From Diorhabda sublineata (taxonomy: Eukaryota; Arthropoda; Insecta; Coleoptera; Chrysomelidae), in the NCBI RefSeq assembly GCF_026230105.1, contig NC_079480.1, forward strand, positions 16,224,488 to 16,288,487: a stretch of DNA of 64,000 nucleotides. The letters run 5' to 3'. The notes beneath the pieces are model-generated. The model did no database searches. It worked only from the letters and a program-made list of their open reading frames with translations, and was not told the DNA's origin. Below, piece by piece: positions 1 to 10,311 of this stretch. The position numbers and the translations under genes were made by a program. Numbering within the stretch: position 1 is the first letter of the stretch; each line of letters starts with the position of its first letter.

Positions 1-498
1 AACTCTTCAAAACGATTCTCGAAGTTATTGAATTTCATTGAAGAACAATACAAATTCAACCCTCATAATTTATTCATCTTCCTCTAAGTATGCAGAAACA
101 ATTTGTTGCAATAAAATTTGCAAGATTTCTCAAATGAAATGACTTCAATGTGTCGTGAAATTGAGACATCTGCAGATGGTAACTATTCGTTAATAAACAA
201 TTTTTTCCACTTTACATGTATATTCCAAATAGAAGCTTTGTGTTTATTTTCCGCTCGCATACAACAGAAAATGAAAAAGCATTCAACCAAACACTATTCA
301 ATTATAATAGAAGAAACTAATAAATGAAGCTAGTCAAGCTAATGAATCAACGCGACATGATAACGGTTTTTGAGATACATCAATAAATCGCATTTTCTAA
401 CAGTATACTCAATAACAATACAAAGTTTAATGATTTGTTGTATTTAATACATGGTCGAACGTTCAACTTCCGCAAATAGATGTATATATGCTAAAATG

Positions 499-501
<3 letters not shown>
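1..501. other. AT-rich flank, no gene recognised
   Basis: No coding stretch with recognisable family motifs was seen. The short open frame at 118-327 has low-complexity composition and no family resemblance. Confidence 0.5.
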
Positions 502-578
<77 letters not shown>

Positions 579-580
579 GT
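502..580. repeat. (TA)n microsatellite
   Basis: Nearly pure alternating TA, interrupted by single G bases near the right end. Confidence 0.95.
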
Positions 581-679
581 ATTTTTACAAGAATCAATAC
601 AATTTAAAGCCCCCGAAAATCTTAATTACTTGTAAGTAAAATTTAATTATTGTTATACATATTTCTTATATTGTATTTG

Positions 680-1140
680 ACCATAATTTGCTTATTTATA
701 TTTATCTGATCTATAGATCACCTTCATGATGAATATCAAAATAAGGATAAAATCAACTTAGAACTTTGTTCCTATAAGAAAATTTAATTTTTCCTTGGTT
801 TCTACAACTCCAATATATTAAATTTATTAGAATTTACAAAATAGAGCCATAAATTTTATTTAAATTATCATTTATAGCTTTTTTGTTCTTATAAATGTGA
901 ACCATTCTAAAAATTCTCTTTTTCGTGTATTAGATTCCGTTTCAAGAATTTTTGAATCTTTATAATTGAATTTATGTTTTTTTGATATCTCATGGTTCGT
1001 TAATAATGCAGTTCTACTTTTTTTTATCGTATTGATGACCTCTTAGTCTATTTTCAAAATACTGAGATGTTTGCCCTATGTAGACAGCGTCACAATTAGT
1101 ACAAGGCACTTAATATATAATATTACTTTTTTTGTTTTTT
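680..1140 (-). mobile_element. Penelope-like element fragment, GIY-YIG endonuclease end
   Basis: Read on the minus strand from about 1120, the sequence encodes a cysteine pair followed by a VYIGQTSQ-type GIY-YIG start. A conserved KHKFNYKDSKILE stretch and an ESNTRKR stretch follow, which is the usual order in the C-terminal nuclease of Penelope-like retroelements. The same protein segment recurs on the minus strand near 19.7-20.0 kb and 27.0-27.3 kb. The 680-850 part matches non-coding 3' sequence seen twice at 19.3-19.7 kb. Frameshifts are present, so this is a dead fragment. Confidence 0.75.
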
Positions 1141-1197
1141 GATGTTTTTGATTTTAATCTAGTGAAATATATGATTAAGAAATAAGAAATTGCAGAA

Positions 1198-1200
<3 letters not shown>

Positions 1201-1257
<57 letters not shown>
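1201..1257. repeat. (TA)n microsatellite
   Basis: Pure alternating TA. Confidence 0.95.
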
Positions 1258-1259
<2 letters not shown>

Positions 1260-1296
1260 CAAAAAATTGGGTATTCATCTTCTGGGAAATTTTCAG

Positions 1297-1640
1297 TATA
1301 TTTTGATAAAGGCTTAAAATTAGTCGAAACGTCAATGTTTATCTATCTGTTAAGAATAAATAAAAAAAAACAAATTTTGAAACAGAATAGAACTAAAATC
1401 AAGAACATTTAGAGGCTTTTAACCTTTTGATATGTTCACGTTTCAAAAATATTCTTGATTTTAGGTCTCTTCTGTTTCAAAATTAGTTTTTTTAATAATT
1501 TTTGAAAGATAGATAAAATTGGCAATTCGACTTTTATGTCTTTATCTTAATATTTTGATAAAACAGTAATAACAAAATATTTTGATAAAGACTTAAAAAA
1601 AAGTCGAAACGTCAATTTTATCTATCTTTCAAAAATTATT
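1297..1640. repeat. Penelope terminal-type repeats, inverted pair plus a third copy
   Basis: A unit of about 110 bp starting TTTTGATAAAGGCTT and containing AGTCGAAACGTCAA lies on the plus strand at 1297-1410. It is repeated on the minus strand at 1430-1557, forming an inverted pair around a short spacer. A third, plus-strand start lies at 1573-1640. Relatives occur at 19140-19280 and 23210-23345 (minus) and near 49586. The unit has a hairpin next to GAAAC, which is discussed in the findings. Its association with Penelope fragments suggests that it is a terminal segment of that family. Confidence 0.65.
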
Positions 1641-1830
1641 TTCGACATTTCGGCTTCCACTTTAAAGCCATTATCAAGAGAAGGATGGGGATAGGGTTCA
1701 TTGATAAGAAGTGATCAGATTTCAAGGCCTCAATCTGCCTACTTCTTGGAATTTTACCGAGAAAATGAAAAGCTGAAAAAAATATAAAATGATTAAAATA
1801 AAAATAATACTCTTTAGTACATGACATTTC
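1640..1830. repeat. Dispersed repeat shared with 49670-49880
   Basis: The stretch with TTTCGGCTTCCACT, then GGCCTCAATCTGCCTACT, then a GGAATTTTAC...GAAAAGCTGAAA end is found again in the same order at about 49670-49880. I see no coding capacity. It follows a GTCGAAACGTC motif in both places, so it may be part of the same Penelope-associated repeat. Confidence 0.6.
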
Positions 1831-1885
1831 AATACATACCACAGCACTTGAAGGAATGTAGCTTTACAAAAAAGCCCTTTGGGAT

Positions 1886-2300
1886 ATGACTATTATTCAT
1901 TTAATTTACAAGAAACTTGATAAAATATCTCAAAATAAATGGAAAGAACCGTATGCTTCATCTGAATTACCTACGCTGTACAATTTTCTAAAATTTATAA
2001 AAGAATTACAAGATATATTGGAATATTTGGAAGAGCCTCATTTTCAAACTAAAGTACACACTAATCATAATTAATTAAATATTCAAGTCCAAAAATACAG
2101 GGTCGCAGTAAAGTATGTTAATCGATTAATATATTAACATTCAACTTTTGTGAAGGTCTACATTATATTTATACATGTAATGACTTTTTAAAATTAAGCA
2201 TCAATGTAAGGTGGAACAAGGTAAAAGAACTACAGTTATCTTCAAACTGTCTGAGAATGGGACATTCAAAAGAAACGTGCAATTTAATACAACTAAAAAA
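1886..2300 (+). pseudogene. BEL/Pao gag fragment with zinc knuckle
   Basis: The open stretch 1886-2074 carries the LIYKKLD...W...LPTL...FI pattern seen in BEL-family gag proteins. After a frame break, 2244-2280 encodes a CxxxGHxxxxC half zinc knuckle (C, GH, C visible) in a different frame from the neighbouring open reading frame. This is the gag to protease transition expected just upstream of the retropepsin. It is short and frameshifted, so only the family assignment is supported. Confidence 0.6.
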
Positions 2301-2382
2301 ATAAAACAAGTCAATCAATACAATTCTAAACAAACAGTCATGCAGGACTCTAACAATTCTTCTATCCTTCAAGTTTCTTCAA

Positions 2383-2832
2383 ATGTTCTGTTCTAGTCAA
2401 GGCAATTTTCAAGCATTTAGAGCATTATTAGACTCTGGAGCTCAATCCAATCTAATCACTAAATCTTATTGCAAGCGTTTAAACCTAACACTGATCCCTA
2501 CCAATTTTTCAATCAAAGGAATCAATCAAACAATATCTACCCTCACAAAAAAGAATTCTATTTCCATAAACTATAATAATTTTCAAAGCAATACATACTG
2601 TTATGTCGTTCCAATATCAACCACAACAGTGGATATTTCTGTAATCAGTATTCCAGATAACCTTAATCTAGCTGATCCCGAATTTATTTTGTCTAATAAT
2701 ATCGACATGATTATTCGGGTTACTCTCTTTTGGGACCTTTTATTAGAAGGCAAAATCGCTCTAGGTGAAAATCGTCCTATTTCAGAAAACACAAAGTTAA
2801 GCTGGATCATTCCCGAGTTAATTGAGGCGTAG
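2383..2832 (+). pseudogene. BEL/Pao aspartic protease domain (retropepsin)
   Basis: A 149-codon open frame has the retropepsin active-site sequence ALLDSGAQSNLI, with the DSG catalytic triplet near residue 17. A long beta-rich stretch follows, ending in a TKLSWIIP motif that resembles the TxLGWxxxG end of the BEL protease region. The frame is cut at its 3' end by an inverted-repeat element that begins at 2820. It is the longest intact piece of this retroelement. Confidence 0.75.
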
Positions 2833-3060
2833 AATTCCAAAACCAGCCAAGTCCATTTTTAAAAATTTTTCAAAGCTGGCCGATAAAGGTCGAAAATTAT
2901 GTATTGCTGTTAGAGGACTGGTATCTAAGTGGCAAAGAAAAAAAAGAAGAGATAACATTAGCTGTTCACTGATAACACAAAAATATGTGACCTTTATCGG
3001 CCAGCTATGAAAAATTTTTAAAAATGGACTTGCCTGGTTTTGGAATTCTACGCCTCAATT
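2820..3060. mobile_element. Inverted-repeat MITE of 241 bp inserted in the BEL/Pao copy
   Basis: The left arm 2820-2891 and right arm 2989-3060 are inverted copies of 72 bp that differ at only two positions by eye. Both begin AATTGAGGCGTAGAATTCC. The unpaired centre is about 97 bp and non-coding. The element sits between the protease and the start of the reverse transcriptase region of the retroelement. I could not define a target duplication with confidence. Confidence 0.85.
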
Positions 3061-3339
3061 TCAAGTTCAATAAAAATGTCTATTTGCAATTTACCTAAAA
3101 ACATACCCGAGAATTATAAATTATGAAATTCTAGGAGCTTAATGAGATCAAAGAACCTGTTTTTGCTATCAATGAAACTTTATTGAAAGAAACCACTTTA
3201 CGTCATCCTAAGAGTCAATTTATTGTTAAACTTACATTTGAAAATACTGCTGATTTTGGATCAAATCCAGAATTTCATAATCCTTACAAGAACAGCCTAA
3301 ATTACTATTTTCCACATCATGGTGTTTCCAAAGAAATAA

Positions 3340-4090
3340 ATATTACACAACAAAACTTAGATTAATTTTTGGTGGATTATGTACGAGTACAACTAGTTCA
3401 GGATGTTGTCTCAATGATTTACAGTTAGTAGACTATAAAATTCAAAATAAAATCTTGACTCTACTCTACAAATATGTTTTTCAGCTAATGTATCAAAAAT
3501 ATACAGGCAAATTTTAATACATAATGATCATAAACAACTTCAATTAGTAATTTGGAGAGACAACCCAAATGAAGACTTTTCAACATACCAACTCAATACT
3601 GGGTCATATGGCACCAAGTCAGCGTCTTAACTAGTAATCAGATGTATTAATCAATTAGTTATCGAAAATCAAAACTCATTTTCTATTGCATCAAATACGA
3701 TTTCATCAGACTTTTATGTGGATGACTTAATAACAGGTTCCAATGATATCAATGACTAAATGTATTAATATTCCATCCATTTTATCGTCAGCAAATTTCA
3801 TTCTAAGGAAATGGGTTTCAAATTATCCTGACATTCTGCAAAACATTGATCCTGAAGATATTCCTAGCAGGATTTTGAATTTAGGCGAATCTAAAAGTTT
3901 CAAAACCCTAGGTGTTCAATGAGACAGTAAATAAGATATTTTAAAATACAATAAAAAAAATTTTCTTCTAGAATCTCTATTACTAAGAGACAAATTTTTT
4001 CCATTATATACCAAATATACGACACACTTAGTCTTCTTTGTCTAGTAATTATAGTAGCGAAAATCATCACTCAAAAGCTATGATTATATT
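3340..4090 (+). pseudogene. BEL/Pao reverse transcriptase, heavily broken
   Basis: Pieces in several frames match the reverse transcriptase of this family in order. They are a LRLIFGG...SLND-like start near 3355, an MYRQILI...WRD stretch near 3500, a YGTKSAS element near 3605, and the catalytic FYVDD box at about 3712-3726. A LxxILSxIxDxLGL-like stretch follows near 3990-4060. Numerous in-frame stops and frameshifts exclude function. The YVDD aspartates are still readable. Confidence 0.7.
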
Positions 4091-4640
4091 ATAATAGAAC
4101 GAGCCTATTCCGCAATATTTATTAGTAATTTGGACACAATATTATAATCAAATAACTCAATTGAATCAATTAGAAATTCCTCGTGTGGCCATCGAATCGA
4201 ATCACCAATTAGACATGCACTGCTTTTGTGATGCTTAGATGCAAGCTTATACCAGTTGCATCTATTTAAGAAGTCAAGATACTCAAGGAAACTATTCCAT
4301 TCATTTATTATGTTCAAAGACAGAGGTTTTTCCTTTAAAAACAATTACGACTCCCAGGCTCGAATTATGTGCCTAATTATTAGGTGCGCAATTAGTAAAA
4401 GAAACTTGTAATACTGTATACTGTTGACTAGCAAATTGTGCTTTGTTAGCTTCAAAAGAAATCCAAACAGTTGCAGACATTTATCGCAAATCATGCATCC
4501 AAAATTCAAACTATTACCGATATTAATAGTTGGTATTATGTCAATACAGAGGAAAATCCCACAGACTTAGCATCACGAGGAGTTTTACCAGAAAACTCAA
4601 AATGATGGTGGTACCAAACTGATTTTTTTTATAAACCTGT
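4090..4640 (+). pseudogene. BEL/Pao A17/RNase H-like region
   Basis: Translation shows an IPRV start near 4175, a HCFCDA stretch near 4217, TTPRLELCA near 4345, and an ENPTDLASRG motif near 4550. In BEL/Pao polyproteins this series of motifs lies between reverse transcriptase and integrase. There is a stop inside the CDA motif and further stops downstream. It confirms family and orientation. Confidence 0.7.
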
Positions 4641-4949
4641 TGATTACTCACTATTTTAAACATGAATTTAACCGATTTAAAGAAAACTAGTAACATACTT
4701 AATGTCACAACTATTGAAAAAGTTCCACTTTTCTCTAGATATTTAAGTTTGAAACAAAATGAAACATATAACTTGCCATTGTGTTAGATTTTTTCTAATA
4801 TACAAATAAGGAAAGAGAACAGAATAGTCGGTCCTCTAACACTCATAGAATTAAATCATGCCAATGTCACATTAATTAGAAAAACACAATCAGATTGTTT
4901 TTCTGAAGTAGCCATTATAAAACCAAAAAACAATTACCATCAAAACATA

Positions 4950-5369
4950 AATTTAGCAATTTTGCACCAATTCTTGACGAAAATAGTATATTACGTCTAG
5001 GAGGTAGATTAAGATTCACATCACTCTCCTTTCAAAAAAAAACATCCGATATCACTCTTTTCAAAACACATTTTCACAAAACTACTATTTATACATAAGC
5101 ATCACTTATTATTACAACCAGGATGTCAATTATTGTTGGTATCCATCAGGCAGTTCTATTGGCCTATCGGTGGACGCAATTTGGCAATTTCACCCAACAT
5201 TTACTACATATCCAATGTCCAGTTTTTACCTGATTATAGAGGAAAACCAGCATTACTTTTTCAATTTACTGGAATTGACTATGCAGATTTATTTCCATTA
5301 AAAGATAAGCAAGGACGAGCATGCGTTTGCGTTTTTGTCTGTTTCTGCACAGAATCTATTCATTTAGAA
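4950..5369 (+). pseudogene. BEL/Pao integrase, first part
   Basis: ILRLGGRLR near 4993 marks the zinc-binding region that precedes the integrase core. The frame 5133-5372 has a FTGIDYADLF motif (first catalytic Asp) and ends in CTESIHLE, which in this family is followed directly by a LxTExFL helix. That helix is not here. It reappears at 6286 after a foreign insertion of about 0.9 kb. Confidence 0.75.
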
Positions 5370-6285
5370 TAGGCTTGTTTCCACTGTGACCAGGTTATTT
5401 CGAGTTTTCAACAATTATTGTTGAATTAATAAAGTTCGTTTTTAGTTTAATCTTGAAAGACAGGTATAATTTGCCATTGAATCGGAATTTAACAAAGCAA
5501 ACTGCAGTAATTTGCCCAAAATTGACGCCGTTATGCTTGACAAATTTTTTGCAATGAATTTTTGTTCATCGGAAGTCCGCAGTGTTAAAACTTATATGTA
5601 AGTATTATGTGAAGAAGAAACAAAGTCTTATTTAATTAGCAGTTACTAGTCAGAGAGTCGCATTTACCCAATGTGGAATGAAAATACTTAACTGATTTTG
5701 AGGTTAGCGAATACAAAGTTTCAATAACTTTAACTAGAAGTCATAACATTTTATATGTTATGTGTGGTAAATTATGGTAGATTTTCCAAAATTCATCCTT
5801 TTACTATAGATTTATAAATAGATACATCAAGTTTTGTTTGATACTTACATCAAAATGACCTTCTCAGAAATAATTTGTGGAATTAGTTGATTAAGCAAAA
5901 GCAACTTGTCTGGTTGCCATTTTTAACCATTTTCTTCGTACTTCTTCATTGTTTGGAACGTATATGAATAATTTTTCTAGCGTTTTTATCGTGGTACTTT
6001 TACATTGGGGCACTATACAGTATTTATAATATGAGGAATTCATTATTTATTAAAAAAACACAATTGACTGTCATGAACAAACACAGCTGTTTAGCGAGGT
6101 GTGACGTCATTCAAGACGCCATGACAGTCTTAGCCTTTTTCGCGGTCAATTTCAAGCTCATTTCTAAAAACACAAAATACTAACGTAAAAAACCTATTTT
6201 TCTTAAAATAATATATTTTTGGGGTGAACTAGAATGCCAAGCTATAGTTTTACATTAATTTCCCAATTTTGTCAACTAGCCTATT
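5370..6285. mobile_element. Non-coding insertion of about 0.9 kb splitting the integrase
   Basis: The block separates two adjacent parts of the BEL/Pao integrase. Its ends are imperfect inverted repeats: AATAGGCTTGTT at 5368-5379 and AACTAGCCTATT at 6274-6285 (11 of 12 pair). TA sits at each edge, which suggests a TA target duplication, but the ends are too decayed to be sure. Inside is a perfect 10-bp inverted repeat, GACTGTCATG near 6067 and CATGACAGTC near 6120. No coding capacity was recognised. Confidence 0.6.
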
Positions 6286-6960
6286 GGCATCCAACCTAAC
6301 AACTGAATATTTCTTATCTTGCTTGAGAAGAATCACTTCCAGACGTCAAATACCATCAGACCTTTTTCCAGACAACGGCACTAAGTTTGTTGTTGCCAGC
6401 AACCAAATAAAAGAATTGGGGGTCTTTTTGTATAATCAAGATCATTTTAACAATGAATAAATCAACGATAACATAGGGTAGCATTTTATACCCCCTTACA
6501 CACCAAATATCGGTGGCCTTTGGGAAGCAGCTGTCAAAAGAACTAAACATCATTTACAACACATACTGCACAACAAACAATTTATATATGAAGAATTTTA
6601 TTCTTTTTTGGTACAGATTGAGGGAATTTTGAATTCACGCCCACTTTATTTCAAATCCACCAATCCCGGATTCAGAACCCCTCACACCTTCACATTTTTT
6701 AATTGGTCGCCCTATAACCTTACTTTCTGATACTGATTTGTATAAACTCCATCAAATAGATTATCACGACTCCAAGACATATGTATCAACAATTTTGGAC
6801 AAGCCTCAAACGAGAATATATGTCTCACAATTTGGTTGATTTTGGTCAATGTTTCCGGAGTTGAAACAGTCGCAGAGGGACCAGTGCTCTCGGCCGTCAC
6901 TAAAGCGCTTACACTACTCAAAAACATGCGCACGAGATAGAGAATTGTCCCCATATGCTT
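6286..6960 (+). pseudogene. BEL/Pao integrase, second part
   Basis: The frame after the insertion resumes with LTTEYFLSCLRRITSRR and then FPDNGTKF, which carries the second catalytic Asp. Later fragments include PNIGGLWEAAVKRTKHH near 6508 (with the Glu helix) and HFLIGRPITLLSDTDLYKL near 6690. These are characteristic of the C-terminal BEL/Pao integrase. Several frameshifts separate the fragments. The polyprotein is lost after about 6840. Confidence 0.7.
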
Positions 6961-7650
6961 CTTGCAACAATTCAGACGGAGTTTTTTTCAATTTATCTAG
7001 AAATTGGAGATTAATACGTTGCTCCTGTTTTTCGTCACACATAGTTTGTGGCACGAGAAAAAAATACGTTCGTTTCAAACCGCTACTGCACAAATACTAT
7101 AGTAGTGACGGAAACGTGTTTTGAAACGTGCATAGACAAGATATAATATAGATACACTACACTACAACACACTACTCGATTTTTTACCCCACCCGTCCCT
7201 CTAGGCTTATTGTTGCTTATTCCTACTTATTGGATAATATCCATTAACTTATCAAATTACTTATTTTATTGATGTGACATGGCGACCATAAATATAATTA
7301 GTTATAACTTTTGTATACAATAGAATTAGTATTTAAGAGAGCATAAACTTGTCATATATAGTCTTAACATCCAACGAGAACAGTAGTCAGATTATTGAAA
7401 CCACTTCATTTATCTATATTTTATGTTAATAAATAGTTTTATCAAAGTTGTGAATTAAGTTATTCAACCATCTCTTATGAAGACATAAATAAGGGGTATA
7501 GTATCATATTTACAACGAGACTGAAACTGTCGTTTATAATTCTACAAGTGAATCAACAACAATAAATAAGTATAATTATTACAAAAACATAGGACTTGTG
7601 TGTGTTATTTTGTGATATACAACATTCATTTACCATATTTCAAATTAATT
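6960..7650 (+). repeat. Possible 3' LTR of the BEL/Pao copy
   Basis: The position, just downstream of the integrase, is where a 3' LTR should be. The stretch has a promoter-like ATTTAAGAGAGCATAAA near 7330 and several AATAAA signals (near 7427, 7486, 7561). No matching 5' copy is in the window, so the boundaries cannot be fixed. Confidence 0.3.
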
Positions 7651-8039
7651 TTATCCTCTCGACCACAGGCTCCTGTCACTACTTTGGTGTTTCGATTAAT
7701 GTTTTTGCATGTAGCGACGGTATTATGATCTCATAATAGAAAGAATCTTTTAAAAGAATATAGTGACAGTTAAGTCAACTCCATAGTATCCTCTGACAGA
7801 AAAAATATCACAAACTCACAAAAGCCCGGTAAATACGTCCAACTCTAACCTAATCTTAATGTCCACGAAAACATTCTGATTCCAGCGTGACGTCATGCGC
7901 AAGGCGAGTCATATTTGAACCGACAATTCAGAATATTGATATATGTGTATCGTGTACGAAATAAAGTCTTTTCAAGTTTTAATTTTGAAATCGTCCCGTT
8001 TTTTCTAAATGTAACTCAGAATATATCGGTATATATAAT

Positions 8040-8580
8040 TATTAAAATATCAATTGCAGAAGACAGTTATGCGATGAACAATCAATATTTCATAAATACG
8101 CACGGCACTCATACTAAATTAAGAAATTAAAAATAATGTTTACTCCCCGTATAAAATTCGGTGAACATCTAACAAATCGTCTTTCCACTTGGATTCTGTT
8201 TATCAATGAAAACATCGAATCGTGAACATAAATGCATTTCTATTGGCCGAAGCTGTCGGAAGGCGTATGTACACAATTTCTTCGAAATATTCCTGCTAGA
8301 AAGTTTGCGATAAGCAGTGGTGTGGATTGGTGATATATATTTAATTCATAAATTTCTTTAAATAAATAGTAATATGGCGCTGTTTAGACCATGAGCGAAT
8401 GAAGACAGTAAAATTACACAGTGTAGTGAAAATAAAGGCAGGTATGAAGTTATTAATAAAGATTTAGATATACAAACACAGCAAGTTATTTTAAATATAT
8501 TCGAATGTTTGGAAAAGGAAAATATTCTGCAATCTCATAATGCAATCATAATGAGAATTGCTGAATTAACTAGAGTAGCG
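8040..8580 (+). mobile_element. Repeat family X, copy A (ORF-bearing, truncated)
   Basis: From 8374 a frame begins MALFRP, then has a stop. It continues as a protein with LNIFECLEKENILQS and RIAELTR, and is cut at about 8577. The same protein is intact on the minus strand at 36968-36546. The upstream non-coding part, including TGTTTACTCCCCGT near 8137, also matches that copy. Sequence after 8580 is unrelated to copy B, so this copy is truncated. The protein is not identified with certainty; its helix-turn-helix-like ELTxxxKxSIYR region (seen in copy B) suggests a DNA-binding N-terminus of a transposase. Confidence 0.65.
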
Positions 8581-8859
8581 TTTCTTAAACTAAGCTCCGC
8601 GGATCCCCATGGATCCGTGGTGATCATTCAAGGGCTCCGTCAAGCTTACTTGATTTTCTCATAATATTCCAGAATTCAGATAAAATAAAGAAATTGACGC
8701 TCCACGAAATTGAGAAATGAATCGAAAGCAATCGTCCTATTATATTCATAGGAACTTCTACTGTTGAATTACTGTTTGAATCATCGCTCCTTCTTGAGTT
8801 TAATAGTGCGGGTTGTCTACCTCTACCTATCGTTATCGGGCAAACTGCATTGATCATTA

Positions 8860-9087
8860 AGGCGCGTGCACACGGAGTCGTAAACTGGGCGAGAATACTA
8901 CTATTAGGAGAATTAGTCGTGATCACTGCCTGGTGTGAATTGATAGTCGTGGTAGTGGGAGTCGTCAATGACGGCATGCTGGAGTGAACACGACCCGTTT
9001 AGTCGTGAAACACCCACCAAATGTGAAGTTTCTAGCGTATATACACGTATTTGTTTCGCTTTTTTACGACTCCGTGTGAACTCGCCT
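8860..9087. mobile_element. PIF/Harbinger-type MITE, 228 bp
   Basis: Terminal inverted repeats of 21 bp (8860-8880 and 9067-9087) share CACACGGAGTCG and differ at two positions. Both ends are flanked by TTA (8857-8859 and 9088-9090), the 3-bp duplication typical of PIF/Harbinger. The interior holds at least four more AGTCGT copies besides the terminal ones, mostly in the same orientation, as expected of subterminal transposase-binding repeats. The open frame covering it on the minus strand is not a gene. Confidence 0.8.
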
Positions 9088-9520
9088 TTAGTGGTAGGTT
9101 ATTATTTTTATAATTGTAACCTAACGTGATATAACGTGAAATCTATAGATTTTATTTAAAGGTACATTAAGTGTTTAAGCAGGTATGTATGTATTTACTT
9201 ATTGATTTATGTTCAAACCGAACCTTTAATATTTTAGAACCTATAAAATGTATTAGTAAAATGTTTCTTTTTCCAATGTTGACCATAATATAAAAATGTG
9301 AAAATTAGTAAACATCTAAAATAAGTTTTAGAATCTAGAGCTTATGCTGAAGTCGTAATTTATTTGCATCAAAAAAATTTTCAAAATTTTGTTGCAGGAT
9401 GTAAAGGTGGCTCAAAAAAGGTACTCTAAAGTGTACTATTGCAGATGTTGACTCTTCATCTTCTGACTCAACAACTACCCCTTCCGCGATGGTTTTAGTA
9501 ATAAGAGTGCTATAAATAGA
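9088..9520. other. AT-rich stretch, no gene recognised
   Basis: The stretch separates the MITE from the hAT start codon. The 5' end and terminal inverted repeat of the hAT element should lie here but could not be recognised. Confidence 0.4.
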
Positions 9521-10311
9521 ATGACTACAAATGAAGAAACGCCAGATATTTCTTCTACAAGTAATCAATCGAGAACACTTACGAAAAAGCTTAAAAAGTA
9601 TGATGAAAATTGTATATCTTTACGATTTATAAGCAGTAATGGAAATCCTTAATGTGTTTTATGCAGTAAAGTTCTTCTAAATAGCTTTATGGTTCCAACT
9701 AAAAAGCGCCGGCAATTGGAATCTATCCATAGCGAGTTCAAGGAAAAAAAATACGGAGTTCTTCATGTGAAAAAGTGAAGAATTCTCAAAACAGAAAAGT
9801 TTTATGGTTCAAAACACAAAAACAGTTGATGAAAATACAACTGAAGCGTCCTATTTAGTCAGCTATCAAATAGCAAAACAGGGTGAAGCCCACTTAATCG
9901 CAGAATATCTTATCAAACCTTCCGCTATAAATATGGTAAAGTGTATATGGGTGACAAGTTAGCAAAAAAAATTACTAAGATTACACTTACGAATGATACT
10001 GTAACTTGGCGTATCAGAGATTTAGCAACCGATATAAAGATCGAACTTACTTTTCGCTTGGAATCATTCGAATGTTCATTACAAATGGATGAATCTACTG
10101 ATATAGCTGAGCTCGCAATATTAATGGTCATTGTTAGATATGAATATGAAAGCGGAATATTAGAGGATCTTTTTTTGCAAGTCTTTACCCACACGCACTA
10201 TTGGAATGGAAATATTCAATCTCCTCAATTCTTTTCTAGAAGAGAATGAAATACCATGTGACAACTGTGTTGATATATGTACCGATGGAGCAAAAGCTAT
10301 GATTGGCAATA

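Larger units (their letters stand above)
1886..6960 (+). mobile_element. Decayed BEL/Pao-type LTR retrotransposon (internal region)
   Basis: Fragments of gag, retropepsin, reverse transcriptase, A17/RNase H-type and integrase domains occur in the canonical BEL/Pao order on the plus strand. They are broken by many stops and frameshifts and by two inserted inverted-repeat elements (2820-3060 and about 5370-6285). No clear 5' LTR was found; a possible 3' LTR lies downstream. The domain order with the A17-type region is what separates BEL/Pao from gypsy and copia. It is an old, non-functional copy and the breaks are left as seen. Confidence 0.85.

Noticed and set aside
451..639. Open frame of Ile/Tyr repeats
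   Set aside because: Translation of a (TA)n microsatellite; the same applies to 16382-16660 and 16971-17219.
8624..8977. 117-codon minus frame rich in Thr/Ser
   Set aside because: Runs through the PIF-type MITE at 8860-9087; not a gene.
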